A model generated the notes under the pieces. The model did no database searches. It was not told the DNA's origin and worked only from the letters and a program-made list of their open reading frames with translations. Made by a program: the position numbers and the translations under genes. DNA of 64,000 bases, taken from positions 34,085,371 to 34,149,370 of the forward strand of contig OZ020487.1 in assembly GCA_963971405.1 (NCBI GenBank). Reading direction: 5' to 3'. Shown here piece by piece: positions 1-11,517 of the stretch (its first letter is position 1; every line of letters begins with the position of its first letter). Source of the stretch: Psococerastis gibbosa. Taxonomy: Eukaryota; Arthropoda; Insecta; Psocodea; Psocidae.

Positions 1-894
1 AAAATGCGTTTTGCAACAAACCAGTGTCGAATTTCACACAGGCTCTCTCAGTGTTGGTGTGTGGTTTAGGAAGGTAGACCTGAGCGGGGAGTGGGGAGGG
101 GGGCGGGACTTGGGGCTAGGGGAGGTAATATGGGGCTTTTCCTTTGATGGGTACACGGGTCGCGGTGAAATGCGGGCCAACAGTAATGCTATTGAGTTGT
201 ATGCGTGGGTTTGTAAACGATGGAAGGCACGGGCACGTGTTTATTGTGGTCCCGCGCTGACCGCCAAAACCGGCGGGGTGGAAGTATTTGGTGGTAAAAT
301 TGTCATGCACATCATTTGTCAGATATTGACTGACTGAAAATATTGACGTAACGACCACTATATTGGTAAAACATTGTAGATATTTCCGTTAATGGTAGTT
401 TCTCACAAATGAGGAGCTTGGTTACAAACGTGGCCAACTCCATTTCTTCACAAAATGGGGTCTTGATCCAACCTTGCAGAAAATTTTAATGTTCACCTGT
501 TCGCTGTAAAATAAAATGACAAAAGCAGCCACATTGCGCACAGAAGCGCTGAGAAGTCTAAGGTTAGCTATAAACTTAATGCAATTTTCAACAGAAAATC
601 CGCTCTCCTGAAAAATTCTACAACTTGAAGTTGGCCATGTTTGTAAACAGCCTCCTCAAATAGGTTCTCTAATATATGACTAAATGAAAGTGTGTAAATG
701 CCTCAATCAAATATAAATTAGGCATAAGTTAAATAAATGATAAACATTTCGTTTTTATTTACTTATATTTGTAATTTCTAATTTTCCTGCGTTTTTCCAC
801 TTTACCACGAAAACAGACAAAACTGAGTGCATGAAATGTGTGAGCAAGAAGCCTGGGTCGATAAAAAAAAACCGGCAACCAAGACCTAGGAAAA
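1..894. other. No gene seen
   Basis: Short ORFs occur on both strands, but none resembles a known protein and none has repeat partners that I can see in this window. Treated as anonymous non-coding DNA. Confidence 0.4.
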
Positions 895-1105
895 ATATGG
901 CCTGCTGCATGTAATAATCTTTGGGAAGATTGAAAGACAGGGGGCTCCCGGCAGAATAAGAAAATCCTTGTTGAAAAACCTGAGGCAGTGGCTTGGCAAG
1001 AGCAAGACTTCCTTTTTCAGAGCAACAGCCTCCAAGGACCGAATTGCCATGATGATCGCCACTCTTCGATAGAAGAGGCATTTAAAGATGAAAGAATGGG
1101 AGCCT
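895..1105 (+). pseudogene. LINE ORF2 C-terminal relic (RTE-like family 2)
   Basis: Read forward, this stretch gives the tail of a non-LTR retrotransposon polyprotein: a HVII-type segment, then GAPGRIRKSLLKNLRQWLGK, then FFRATASKDRIAMMIATLR and a stop, followed by a short 3' tail encoding KRHLK in the same frame. The PGR-R-S-L-NLRQW signature is shared with copies at 38141-38434 (plus) and 52226-52450 (minus), so this is a dispersed family truncated at the 5' side. Family knowledge: RTE-like elements end in a similar GHV-R-N/GR-R block after the reverse transcriptase. No catalytic domain is left here, so it cannot mobilise. The longer ORF at 988-1506 lies in another frame and runs into the foldback element downstream; I regard it as spurious. 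Confidence 0.65.
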
Positions 1106-1284
1106 TTTCTGTCGATACTACTATATATACCTACTCGTATAAAGGATGCACTAGGCTAACAGTGAACGGCCAAATTCCAAGTCCTGATTGGCTGTGCTGT
1201 CGTAAAATAGAGACGAGCTACGCCTTTCTGAGACACCGTGTTACCATCTACACCAATGGTCGGTCCACCCTATTCAGGTCTGCG

Positions 1285-1758
1285 GATCATGACGATTATA
1301 ATCCCGGGGTTAATTTAATACTATGTCACGTGATGGGATTAATTCAATTGTTTAAAATAAAAGACAAGCAAAGCAAATTTCAGATTTTTGTAATTTTTGA
1401 TGTTGGTAATCTTCGCAGTGCTAATAAGTGCGGAAAATTCAAATTTGAACAATTGAATTATCTTCAGCTATATTTTTGGCGGGTTTCTTCATTTTTTCTG
1501 CCTTAGATTTAGACAAATTGTTTATAATTCTAAATATGTTAATTTAAAATATTAAAACTTGTTTATTTCTAGGGCGATGTGTGTTTATATTTGCTATTTA
1601 TATTTGCTACGGTTGCGTCGCGTCAGTTAAGATGTTCAGCATTGCCAACATCACAATTTAAAAAATCTGAAATTTGCTTTTCATTTTTTTAAAAATTGAA
1701 TTAATCCCAACAAGTGACATGGTATTAAATTAAACCTGGGATTATAATCGCCATGATC
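1285..1758. mobile_element. Foldback (MITE-like) element with ~100-bp arms
   Basis: The left arm (GATCATGACGATTATAATCC onward) and the reverse complement of the right arm (GATCATGGCGATTATAATCC onward) match over roughly 100 bp, through the block ending AAGCAAATTTCAG. The centre is short and AT-rich. There is no coding capacity. ATG triplets flank the GCGATTATAATC core on both sides, but the exact termini and target duplication are uncertain, so the superfamily is left open. Confidence 0.7.
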
Positions 1759-1804
1759 AGGCTACTGATACCCTAAATGATGCTTATCGACAAGATTCAT
1801 ATTA

Positions 1805-2024
1805 AATAAATAAATAAATAAGGACTTTTTATTGTTTCTATTACTAAGCCAACCTAGCGGAGTTAGGGCCATAAAGCCTTCTCTTACACTCAACTAGGAA
1901 GACCCCGGACCGCCTGCTCTACATGCCCTCCGAAGCATGACCAGAAAATGTAGCCAGTGTGGGACTCGAACCAACAACCTCTCGGGTGAATGTCGGAGTC
2001 CGTACCACTACGCTACATGTCCTG
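1805..2024 (-). mobile_element. SINE-like tRNA-derived repeat, family A, copy 1
   Basis: On the minus strand the copy begins with a tRNA-like head: an A-box-like TAGCGTAGTGGTACGG, then GGTTGGTTCGAGTCCCACA, which contains a perfect B box GGTTCGAGTCC (both RNA polymerase III internal promoter elements). A unique body follows (AAGCAGGCGGTCCGGGG, TAAGAGAAGGC, CTAACTCCGCTAGG) and the copy ends in a TTATTTATT tail. Four other copies of the same layout occur in the window. Confidence 0.8.
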
Positions 2025-2310
2025 ACATATTGTTCGACAGGTTAGCCCATTTACACAACTATCTGTCTGCGTGCTCCCTTATTACATAAAGAGTCATCAA
2101 TTTTTACCATTAAATTGACTGAGGTTGAAGAATCTTCCTCATCCGAATAGTATACCTCCAAAAGTAGGGAATCAAGAAAAATCCTGTTCCAATCCCCCAA
2201 TGTCCAGGTTTTCTCTGATTCTCTTTTTTCGGATGTAACGTCCTGAGGAGGTGCCTTTTCAATCAAGTCAATTTAATAATAAAAACGCGATTGGACACTT
2301 TATCACTGCC

Positions 2311-2515
2311 AGGACATGTAGAGAAGTGGTACAGACTCCGACTTTCACCCGAAAGGTTGTTGATTCGAGTCCCACACTTTTTTCTGGCCATACTTCAGAG
2401 GGCATGTAAAGCAGGCGGTCCCGGGTCTTCTTACTTTAGTGTAAGAGAGGGCTTTATAATCCAAACTCCGATAGGATGACTTAGTAATAGAACAAAAAAA
2501 TATCAATATTTGTTT
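2311..2515 (+). mobile_element. SINE-like tRNA-derived repeat, family A, copy 2
   Basis: Same family as 1805-2024 but on the opposite strand about 290 bp away. It starts with ACATGTAGAGAAGTGGTACA, carries a one-base variant of the B box (GATTCGAGTCC) and ends after TAGTAATAGAAC with a T/A-rich tail. The body is more diverged than in the 16.9-kb copy. Confidence 0.8.
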
Positions 2516-3470
2516 ATCGTATCGTACACTTGGAACCAACCCGAATACGTTTCAGTAGCAATGCTTTTCCGACATTACCATCTAAAACCACAACAAAGGG
2601 TACGGCGTCGTTCTCCTCTTTGGATGGAGGGAAAACAGCACCTTGGGCGATATTGTGACCCACCTCCTTTCTAAAAAAAAAAATATGAACAAAAACTGTT
2701 GTGAGGAATACCATATAAATTCCAATACACCGAGTACACACAATACGTTTCGGTTGAGATGAGAGCTTTTGAAATATGGTGAACCTTTATTTTCTACACA
2801 TTTTAGGAATGGATATAAGACTGGCTCTTTCACATAATCTCTGATTTTTATGATCGTTAAAAGTTGGATGCATCAATATATTGGATCGCGTATTTTCAAT
2901 AGGCCTACAACGCTTCTACTTCAGACTTTTTGGAAGTTTAGAGAATCTCTAATATATCTGATATACTTAAAAGATCTCTAGTGTTGTTATGGAATTTGTC
3001 TAAATTTTGCTCTAAAAAGAAAAAAGCCTAGGCTCTTGGTTAGGTTGGACTCTGTGAGTCGTAAATTTAGAGTTTCATAATGTACTTGTATCTGTATTAT
3101 AAATAAGCAACTCATTTACTAAAACTGACCTTAAGAGACAAACAAAACCTTAAAAGAAAAGTCTTACACACACAAAAAATCAAATTTAACAGAAAATCTC
3201 GGAGCAGTGAAAAAATGTCAATCCCCGAAAAGAAATGTAACTAAACATTTTGATATACTGCACATCAGAGTATATTTTAAGGAATTTTCACTAGGCGCAC
3301 TAAGCAAAATCCGATTCTAATCTGCAATATGTAATAGTATATAAAATATTATTCCTAAGTGAACGCATATAGCCTCATACCCTATATCTATAGTAGTTAA
3401 TCCATTTATGTGAGTAGGCTGTATGAGTTCGAGTGGCGTTACTGTTTTAGTTTAACAAAAATTATTCATG
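2516..3470. other. No gene seen
   Basis: AT-rich anonymous sequence. Two overlapping minus-strand ORFs (2514-2833) have no recognisable features. Confidence 0.4.
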
Positions 3471-4249
3471 GCTTTCCAATTTATACGTATTAGTAGTATA
3501 AGGAAAGCTTTGTGATGGTCAAAATTTTCGACTTCGTGATTTCAACAGATTTACACGTTTTGAGGTCCCAGAACCCCAAAAAAGTTATTTTACGAAATGT
3601 CTGTCTGTCGCTCTGTCGCTCTACCCCTCTGTCGCTCTGTCACTCTGCTCATCGCTTTCCGGGCAAACAACTCCGTCGATTTTGATGAAATTTGCTAAGT
3701 AGGTTTACAAAAATCATGCCTCGAGGTGTTTTTATTTTATTTTGGGCTTACATAACTTGGGAGGGTTGTATTTACAAAAAAACTCCAAAAAAACGTCTGA
3801 AAAAATTATTTCTCAAAAACGGCTCCAACGATTTCTTTTAAATTCACATATATTGTAGTCGTTATTAATGTTAATAAAATGCGGGAGGTCACTTGGGTCA
3901 CCCTTGACAGTTTGCTTCTGGGGGTAAAAAAATAAAAGTAAATTTTCATGAAAAATTACTAAAAAATAATTTTTCTGCGGAACCTATCAATCGATGATTT
4001 CTACCTTCATGTTTTGGGTGTTAAATTGAGTAACGAAACCGGACAGGTTGCTTTCCCAAAAAACTAAAAAAAGGTTTTGTGCAAAAAAAAATTTTTTTTA
4101 ATGATAGAGATATTAAATATCTAGCCTAAATCTATTCTTGACCGAAATTTAACCATAAGAAAATTAATTACCATGAAAGTACTCATTTTTTCCATCTACT
4201 AATTGATAAATTGGAAAGCATGGTCGAGTAAACTCGGACAGGTTGGTTC
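3471..4249 (+). repeat. Dispersed repeat family K, copy 1
   Basis: One of three copies (others 8506-9353 plus, 36569-37414 minus). Order of shared blocks: GCTTTCCAATTTA, AAGGAAAGCTTTGTGA, a TCTGTC-rich tract, CGATTTTGATGAAATTTG, a poly-A/T interior, CGGACAGGTTGCTTTCCC, and finally AAATTGGAAAGCATG plus GTCGAGTAAACTCGGA. The first 13 bases and AAATTGGAAAGC near the end are inverted repeats of each other. No transposase is present. Confidence 0.85.
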
Positions 4250-4841
4250 ATTGTTTTAGAATACATGTATTTTGTTGTTTTTGTACAACTTTAGAATTTG
4301 GCCTTCCTGGGGAGTCTTCTTGATGCCGGAACTAACATTGTAACATGTGCCACTAAACCTCCACTAGACGGCACTGCTGCATGTTTAAATATGCTCTGCT
4401 GTACATTATGGACCCAGTTCTGCCACAGTTATTGAATTATGTAATATCATAAGTTTAATCCATATTGTTTTATAAAACATTTTAAATTAGAACATAAACA
4501 CAAGTTCAATTAAAGACGTGGTTTAAATGAAGACGCTTAAGCAATAGGACAAAAGTCACTGCTAGATTTATAAAATTAAAAATGTAATCTTATTAGATGA
4601 TTATCGTGAACCCTCCGGATGATCCTCCCTGAAGGTTTTAGGTTTATATGCGCCGCCCCCTCCTAAACTCCCGCTTCCCTTTCCTATTCATTTTCTTTCT
4701 TCTAATTGGGATTTAAGCTGTTCTCGCAATAATTTAATACCATTATATAATCCTGTGATACAGTTTTATCTTTCATTCTATTTAACTTTTTCCCAGTAAT
4801 CCAAACGTTCCTCGCCGTATTTCTATATTTATTTATATTAT
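4250..4841. other. No gene seen
   Basis: AT-rich sequence without recognised repeats or ORFs. Confidence 0.4.
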
Positions 4842-5152
4842 CATTGGCGTAAATTCCCAAAATTTCTGGGGGGGGGGGGGCTTTAGGACCCCAAGACTTT
4901 GATCCCTAGGATAAAAAATCTTGGTAAATAGTGAGGTTTTACGCATATTATTATACCCTGGACCCTGGTTTTAGGTATTTTCAGTAATATATTTTTGTGA
5001 AAGTACTTTTTCTTTCATGTAAAATAAGCATACCAAGAATTAATTTTCCTTTCGTTACTGTGGATACTATGCTTTTCGCCTCCATAACGTCTTTGTCAGC
5101 AGAAATCCTGGGAAGCCCCCCCCCCCCCAGAACCCCCCTATTTACGCCAATG
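4842..5152. mobile_element. Short inverted-repeat element with G/C-tract arms
   Basis: Ends are exact inverted repeats, CATTGGCGTAAAT at the left and ATTTACGCCAATG at the right. Just inside are a long G run (left) and a long C run (right). The block GTGAGGTTTTACGCATAT and the segment TTTTGTGAAAGTACTT recur in reverse orientation at 29440-29895, so this is a dispersed non-coding family. The overlapping ORFs on both strands are by-products of the palindromic ends. Confidence 0.7.
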
Positions 5153-5245
5153 TATATTATTAATTTTTCAACTTCCGTCTTCAGTTTCAATCTATGCAAG
5201 ACTAATACAACAAACAATGCTGACCTAAATATTGGACTATATTAC

Positions 5246-5264
5246 AATAATAATAATAATAATT
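5246..5264. repeat. (AAT)n microsatellite
   Basis: Short run of AAT/TAA triplets next to a minus-strand copy of repeat family F; it may be that copy's 3' tail. Confidence 0.7.
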
Positions 5265-5267
5265 GCC

Positions 5268-5345
5268 TCATGGGTTAATTGTAAGAGACAGCCGAAAGTC
5301 CTAGAATTGGCCCACATGGAAAATAAAGACAATCATCTTTCTTTC
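5268..5345 (-). repeat. Dispersed repeat family F, copy 1
   Basis: On the minus strand it reads GATTGTCTTTATTTTCCATG, then a GTGGGCCAATTCTAGGACTTTCGG-like block and CTTACAATTAACCCATGAGG. The same order is seen at 10455-10680, 30855-30945 and 43862-44003. It looks like the 3' region of a retroposon, but the parent element is not in the window. Confidence 0.65.
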
Positions 5346-5511
5346 TTATTTTTTTTCTTTTCTTTTCTGTTTCCTTGTCCAGTACTCCCTGGACAAGGAG
5401 TAAATACAGTATATTAGAAAAAAAGAATAAACTTCTTACTAATAACATCCCGCATCCCCAAGCAAGCGCTTATTTGGGTCAATAATAATAATAATAATAA
5501 TATACATATAT
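5346..5511 (+). mobile_element. LINE 3' end with conserved hairpin and (TAA)n tail
   Basis: Matches 42605-42781 through the hairpin CCTTGTCCAG-TACTCC-CTGGACAAGG (5373-5398), the block CATCCCGCATCCCCAAGC and GCGCTTATTTGGG, then an AAT-repeat tail. Since the 42.6-kb copy follows a LINE C-terminal coding block, this is read as the 3' untranslated region of the same LINE family, severely 5'-truncated. Confidence 0.65.
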
Positions 5512-5529
5512 TTACGCCGCCCAATCTAA

Positions 5530-6196
5530 AAGCCCCCACGCACGGTGCTTCCGGGAATGCCAGTTTTGGGAGTTGGCGGTCCGGGACGTATCGTGTGTGT
5601 ACAAGAATGCCAGTCTTGGACTGTTGTCATTCCTGAATTTGAAATCCCAGGACTTCGGTTTCAATGGAAATCCGAGAGTCCACGCCAGGGGCCGAGAGTT
5701 TGCACTTAGCTCTTTCTTGCATAAAATTTCAAAGTTGCGGAGGTTTTGATTGGAAAACGTGTCATTAGAACAGCGTTGTCTTCTGCTTCTTTGTTTATTT
5801 CAATTCATATTATTAATTATTTTTATTTTTTATTATATTTATATATTATTATGTTTAATATAGGGAGTAATGAGTAGTAAAAGGCTTCGAAAGGCTTTTT
5901 CAGACATCCTCATGTAGTTTCGCCAATCATTTGGTTCAAATTGCAACTCCTTCATTAAATTACTGTGGGACAAGGTGTGTCGCTGCTGGTAACAACCTTT
6001 GGTCCATTTCTGCCTATTTCGTTTTGATTTTACGCATAATACATTTTGATTTGATTGATTGAATACAATGTCCAGGTCCGCCATTTTATGTGGCATGCCC
6101 GGCCGCATCGTCTGTGGGCCCAAAAATCCATGCCACGCCACGCCGGGAATGGCATTCCTGGCGTGGCATTCCCGGAAGCATCGTGTGTGGGGGCTT
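5530..6196 (-). mobile_element. Internally deleted PIF/Harbinger-type DNA transposon
   Basis: Terminal inverted repeats AAGCCCCCACGCACGGTGCT at the left and the near-exact inverse at the right (AAGCCCCCACACACGATGCT when reversed), continuing through CCGGGAATGCCA, are flanked by TAA on both sides (5527-5529 and 6197-6199). A 3-bp TAA/TTA duplication is typical of PIF/Harbinger. The interior keeps only the start of a transposase on the minus strand (5839-6141), so the copy is non-autonomous. Subterminal GGAATGCCA and GGCATTCC motifs are repeated near both ends. Confidence 0.85.
5839..6141 (-). pseudogene. Harbinger-type transposase, N-terminal fragment
   Basis: The reading frame gives a 100-residue peptide. 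Its C-terminal half has the look of the region ahead of the DDE nuclease in HARBI1-like transposases: KWTKGCYQQRHTLSHSNLMKE, then EPNDWRNYMRMSEKAF and LLLLITPYI. The known family pattern there is W-x-R-x-G-x-Y, L-x-EL, F-x-N-Y-x-RM, F-x-LL-x-I-x-P-I. The catalytic DDE domain is absent because the element was deleted down to its left terminal repeat just after ITPYI. The annotated start at 6141 lies in the terminal repeat; a later methionine (MADLD) is a more likely original start. The protein would have bound or helped cut the element's ends; this copy is certainly inactive. Recognition is by motif only. Confidence 0.7.
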
Positions 6197-6199
6197 TAA

Positions 6200-8505
6200 G
6201 TTGTTTCTTGCTATGTTACTTGAATAAGTTATTTATTAAATGTAGACTACGACACATTTATATGTTCACTATTATAAGTGCATATGGATTTTATTTTACA
6301 ACTGACTAGGGTCCCTGTGAGCACTGAGCTTCGTATCACCTAAAAGGCAGTGAATGCCGTGTCCACAATTTTCATTCTCCCCATTTTTTACGCTGCCTCC
6401 GCAAATCATACGCGCACGATAAGATTAATAGCGTCAAACAAAAAAAAAAAATCACTAAATAAATAACAAACTTCATGAAGGTTGAGAAGGAAGGTTAGGC
6501 TGAAGTGATGGATTTTTTTGGTGATGGAGTTGGGCTGATGGGCCGTCATACAAGTAGATCATTTGAATTGGTCCAGTCATTCTTGAGTTATAAGACAACA
6601 AACAGAAAACTAGATTTTTTTTTATATTGCGATTACAATTCAGGCTTCATTAAGCTTACCATAGGAAAGCTGAATGTTGGTTTGGTGTGCCACTGCACAT
6701 ATCCGAATGAAAAGAAATAGAAGTTGAAAATGCATTCCGTAATTTCTCCGTAAAGAGGGAAAACGAAAAAGGGACTAGGTGGGTACCGGAAAAGCCGTTC
6801 AGTCAGCTCTGACTGCTGACAACCGTTCTCGGAATAATCAGCAACTCTCGCTCCATTGCCACCTTTATCTTTGACACAAATAGGTTCAGGGACTGGTGAT
6901 TATTACATGCTGAATTTTCAAACATTTGGATGGGCTACTTGGGAGTCCAGGTGCTTTGAAAAGAGCAAATCTCTCCATTTAATTATTTCTGGGCTCCATA
7001 CGCCATTGCTAATACTATTGTAGCCGTCGCGCATTTAATCAAATCAATGGCCCTGATTACACACTATAACATTTATTCGACCAAAGAAATATTTGGAATG
7101 TGTATGTTGAAGCATACGATTTGAACCTGAATTTACTGTAGGTATTGCTCTTTCCAATTTTTCTTTTTGGATTGAATATTAAAACAATATTGGATTGTAT
7201 ACGTAATAGGGGGGAATATTACTGTCAATACAACATTTAGCAATGCAAATAGGTGCTGCGAAATTCGCGCCTGAGGTCTCAATGAACGTTTCTGAATTTT
7301 ACTAAGCATATTGACGATGACTATTGATAGAGGATTTTGTATACCGTTCATTGTCGTAAATCACAAATTGTTTATAGGCTAAAAAGCAGATCTGGATCAT
7401 GGCATGTATCAATCAGTCTCACTGCGCATTTTTGTACGAACATAAAGGTAAGCAGATTCGTGCTACTATCAAGAAGGTAGGCTAAACTTAGGGTTCCCAG
7501 GCGTCAGGGATTTGCCCTGACAGTCGGAGATTCAGACTGCCGTCAGGAATGTCAGGAATTGCCGGGTGAATGTCAAGAATTTTACGAGAAACATGCAAAT
7601 GAAAAAAAAATGGATTTAGTAAAGTTAAAAATGTGAAATACATTTTTTTTTAGCTGAAAAAAAACTTGTTATACCTAGCCTTTTTCACTTGGGGAATTAT
7701 AATATATAATGTAATGACGCAATTTTATTTATTTCAATTCTAGCATCGCAGTTTTTTAACAGTGATAAGTAGCCTGCAAGTAAATATACACTAGATATAG
7801 TGTGACGCTTCAAAAGGAAATTTACAGTCGATATGATGAATGATGACACATTGGTTCAGGTGGCAGGAATTGAGTTTTCTGAGATGTGGTTACCCTAATG
7901 ACCAGCTGTGTTGTAATATTTACTTCAACGGGCAGGTACATCTGTTTTCCTTGTTCAGTTACATAGCTTACTTGTGGACTGGACCACAAAAGGAATTGGG
8001 GGCCTACCTATATTAGCCTAGTGGATAAAATATAAATAGCCATTAGCAGTAGTGGAGCGTGGGATAATAGCGAGTATAATGCTTGCAAACATTTATTTAT
8101 GTCGTTAAGTTAAATTTTAAAAAAAAACACGCATCATTTTATATAGCATGTTCTATCTTCTTAAAACGTAAAAATTTGAAAGCAAAAAAGAAAACATTTC
8201 CTTAGACTGAGTTGATAACATAATGCTCATACAATCTTATTTGCTCGCGGCTTCCTATATATTTCAACGAAGCTCTTAAAGCATTCTAAGGGTTTGTTGA
8301 GTGTAATGCGGCATTACATGCCGTTTTGTCGACATGGTGAAGGTTTACGGATTTTGACAACAGTAGTTAAGATTTCACAGTCCCTGACTGAAGGTCTGAG
8401 ATTTTTTTTTTGGTTTGATTAGATGTTCGAATGTTGAGTGAAATCTAACGAATCATGTAGTCGCTTGCCATGCTTTGGAAAAGAATAGAAAATGAACAAC
8501 CTTTT
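6200..8505. other. No gene seen
   Basis: Long anonymous stretch. Several 60-72-residue ORFs occur but none has a recognisable motif. I saw no repeats shared with the rest of the window. Confidence 0.35.
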
Positions 8506-9353
8506 TGCTTTCCAATTTAAACGTAGTATAAGGAAAGCTTTGTGACGGTCGAAATTTTCGATTCCGAGATTTCAACGGATTTACACGTTTTAAGGTCCCA
8601 GGAACCCAAAAAAGTGGTTTTTACGAAATGTCTGTCTGTCGCTCTGTCTGTCTCTACGTCTGTCTGTGAGTCAATTTCCGGGCAAACTACTCGGTCGATT
8701 TTGATGAAATTCGGCATGTAGGTTCAAAAAAATCATACCTCGGGAACCGTTTTTTTTTATTTTGGGCCAATTCAATTTGGGGGGATTTTTTTCTCAAAAA
8801 ACTCCAAAAAAACGTCAAAAACGGCTCCAACGATTTCTTTTAAATTTAAATATATTGCAGTTGTTATTAATGTTGATAAAATGTGGAGGGTCGCTTGCCC
8901 CTTGATAGTTTGTATCTGGGGGTAAAAAAATAAGAACAACTAAATTTTAATGAAAAATGACTAAAAAATAATTTTTCTACGAAACCTTTCTATCGATGAT
9001 TTCTTCCTTCAGGTATGTTTTATGTGTTAAATTGAGTAACGAAATCGGACAGGTTGCTTTCCCAGAAAAGTATTTGGTTTTGTACAAAAAAATGTTTTTT
9101 GAAAAAATGATAGAAAATTCACACTCAAACGCATTGCGTCTCCTGCCAGTATTGCTGTGGGTTAATGTGTTGGTCTGACCTATCTTTAATTTACCTCACC
9201 TCCAGTGACGTCAGGTGGACAACCCCCCCCCCCCCTCCCGAGATTTCGGAAATTTAATCATAGGAAAATTATTTACCATGAAATTACTCATTTTCCCGAT
9301 CTACTAATTTTGATAAATTGGAAAGCATGTTCGAGTAAACTCGGACCGGTTCT
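8506..9353 (+). repeat. Dispersed repeat family K, copy 2
   Basis: Same block order as 3471-4249, starting CTTTTTGCTTTCCAATTTA and ending GAGTAAACTCGGACCGGTTC. It carries the insert region with GTGACGTCAGGTGG and a C run (near 9205-9237), which is also in the 36.6-kb copy but lost or diverged in copy 1. The minus-strand frame over the left part reads RHFVKTTFLGSWDLKTCKSV followed by SKISTVTKLSLYY. I cannot assign this a function. Confidence 0.85.
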
Positions 9354-10029
9354 TGTTTAAAACGATATAATCTTTTGGATTCCGCAAAACCATATAGGAA
9401 CCTACTGTTGGACGGAACCACACTATAATTCAGCAATTCTGCCGCTGCTGATATGCTACAGATCGAATTAAATTGAAACACAGCGTTCTTGATGAGAACT
9501 TCCGGGGAGTGAATAGCCTAGATAGTGAGGGATTGATCCACTTCGGAAATCTATAGATACCTAATTAACCTGCTGTATCTCATTTTGCTGGCCTGCTTCT
9601 CTCAACTATAATTCCCCCCCCCCCTTCCCCAATTTTCTCTTGACACCACTGATTTTAATACTTAAACGTAGGTACATTAAATCGTTAATCTTAAAATAGA
9701 GCACATTAGTCCAATATACTCAAAATAAATTATTGACCCTTCATATATCCTTGAATTAGATCTAATAATTTATGGTATTACTCTAAAAATGTTAGAAATG
9801 TTTGTTTTTTCACAACTCAGTGCTGGATCTTAATAACAGCTTTGAATGTAAAAATACTTATACGGTACTCCAAGAATAAAGGGTAAAATCAAGTAGTAAG
9901 ATGGTTTTGTGTTTCCCACATTTTCATGAACACAAACATGGCGGCGCTATCGCGCCTGAACTCGAACACAATATATCGATAGTATAGTATATCGAGATCC
10001 CGAACACCCAGTATTCTTACAAACTCTAA
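9354..10029. other. No gene seen
   Basis: Anonymous AT-rich sequence with a C run near 9615. Confidence 0.4.
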
Positions 10030-10403
10030 GGCGGGGTTTCCACCGACCGGCTAGGGCTAATTACAAAATCGGTGACGTGGTAGCAGACATTCAAGACTTA
10101 GGTGGCGTTTCCACCGATCTCGCATTGCAGAATGCAAATGACATACAACAATTCGTTATTTTTATAAATGTCAATCAATATGTTGGTGCTAAACATATCC
10201 CATGACGCCATTTCTTAATTTTATTTTAGTTTGTTTGTGATTTGATAAATTGTAACAATGGCATAGAGTAAAAGAAACATATCCGTCAATGTCATTTGCA
10301 TTCTGCAGTGCGAGATCGGTGGAAACGCCACCTAAGTCTTGAATGTCTGCTACCACGTCACCGTCTTTGTAATTAGCGCTAGCCGGTCGGTGGAAACCCC
10401 GCC
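10030..10403. mobile_element. PIF/Harbinger-type foldback MITE, TSD TAA
   Basis: Arms of about 115 bp are nearly perfect inverted repeats, beginning GGCGGGGTTTCCACCGACCG. The 3-bp duplication TAA flanks both ends (10027-10029, 10404-10406). The arm contains a second, related block (GGTGGCGTTTCCACCGATCT), so the terminal motif is repeated subterminally. The unpaired core (about 10190-10290) resembles the core of the 54266-54728 MITE. No coding capacity; mobilisation would need a transposase supplied elsewhere. Confidence 0.85.
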
Positions 10404-10454
10404 TAAGCAAACGACCTCGCATCCAATCTAAACAAGTTCTTCTATAGCATGAGC

Positions 10455-10680
10455 TTATTAAAGAAAGAAAATTGTCTTTATTTTCCACATGGGCAAATTT
10501 TGGGCCTTTCGTCCCACTCTTACTTGTGTTTTTTTTTTTTTGTATTTGACGATTTTATCTTATACTTTACATGTATTGTATAATTTGAAGGAAAAATATA
10601 TTGTATTGTATTGTATTGTGTTACAATTAACCCATTCTGTTAACTTAAATACAATTTATAATAAAACTTAAAATAAAAAA
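10455..10680 (+). repeat. Dispersed repeat family F, copy 2
   Basis: Begins AAAGAAAATTGTCTTTATTT, continues CCACATGGGCAAATTTTGGG and CCTTTCGTCCCACTCTTAC, then a T run, a (TATTG)n-like patch near 10605 and ACAATTAACCCATTCTG. It is the longest copy of this family here and ends in an A-rich stretch. Confidence 0.7.
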
Positions 10681-11517
10681 TAAAACTAAAAGCGACCAAT
10701 TCCATACCATTTATACAACATGTACATAGCCTACTCATAAAATAATCATGACCCGTCCTCTTAAACTTCTTTAAACTTTTTTTCATTTCTGATTGGATCC
10801 GGTAGTGAGTTCCAAAGCCTCACCGCCTGCACCAAAAAGGAAGAAGACAAGGACTGGGATGTATGGATTGGAAATGATAATTTATTTTTTTAATGGAAAA
10901 ATATCAGGTAAAACAGAAATAGCTAATAAATTACTTACCCCTACTTTCCGTATAGCAATAAGCCTGAGCATGAGAAATTATGCACTTACTTCCTTTCATT
11001 TTTCTTGACCTCAACTCCCGAGCGTTTCCATTAGTTTAAAACACCATTAATAATAAGTGAAAATGCGTCAAAAACCTCAGCTCTGATGATTAACCATTTC
11101 CATTTCATACCTTTGGAAAGTTTCCCAGCGAATAAATTGACTTTTTTATGACAGCAGTCGGGAACTTGGTTAGTTACGCCGATAGAGGCGGATGTTTTAA
11201 ATCAGGTGTACGTCAACAGGATGCGACGTGTCAATGGAGAGCGGAAGTTGTCTCGGTGCCTCCCTTATCTTTCCCTGCTGCCACGGCCGCTCCCTTCTGT
11301 TTTCACTTCTTGTCGACTTTTTATGTCACAATTTAGTTCCGTGTTTTAGATTAAATTACAAACTGGACTAAAGCCGGGATTACACCAAAAGTTGCCTCAA
11401 AATTTAAAAAAAAAATGGGTTGGAATCCTAGTCACATTATTGCAGTATTATATGGAGTACACCTATAATAACACTGACTTTTAAATTAAATTTTGGCTGA
11501 AGAGGCAACCTCCACGT
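10681..11517. other. No gene seen
   Basis: Anonymous sequence; the 10793-11008 and 11148-11336 ORFs show nothing recognisable. Confidence 0.4.

Noticed and set aside
988-1506. 172-residue ORF, one of the longest outside the LINE
   Set aside because: It starts inside a LINE tail in the wrong frame and ends inside a foldback element; no protein motif.
5346-5511. Rho-independent terminator (hairpin next to T-rich stretch)
   Set aside because: The genome is eukaryotic; the hairpin belongs to a LINE 3' end and the T-rich stretch is upstream, not downstream.
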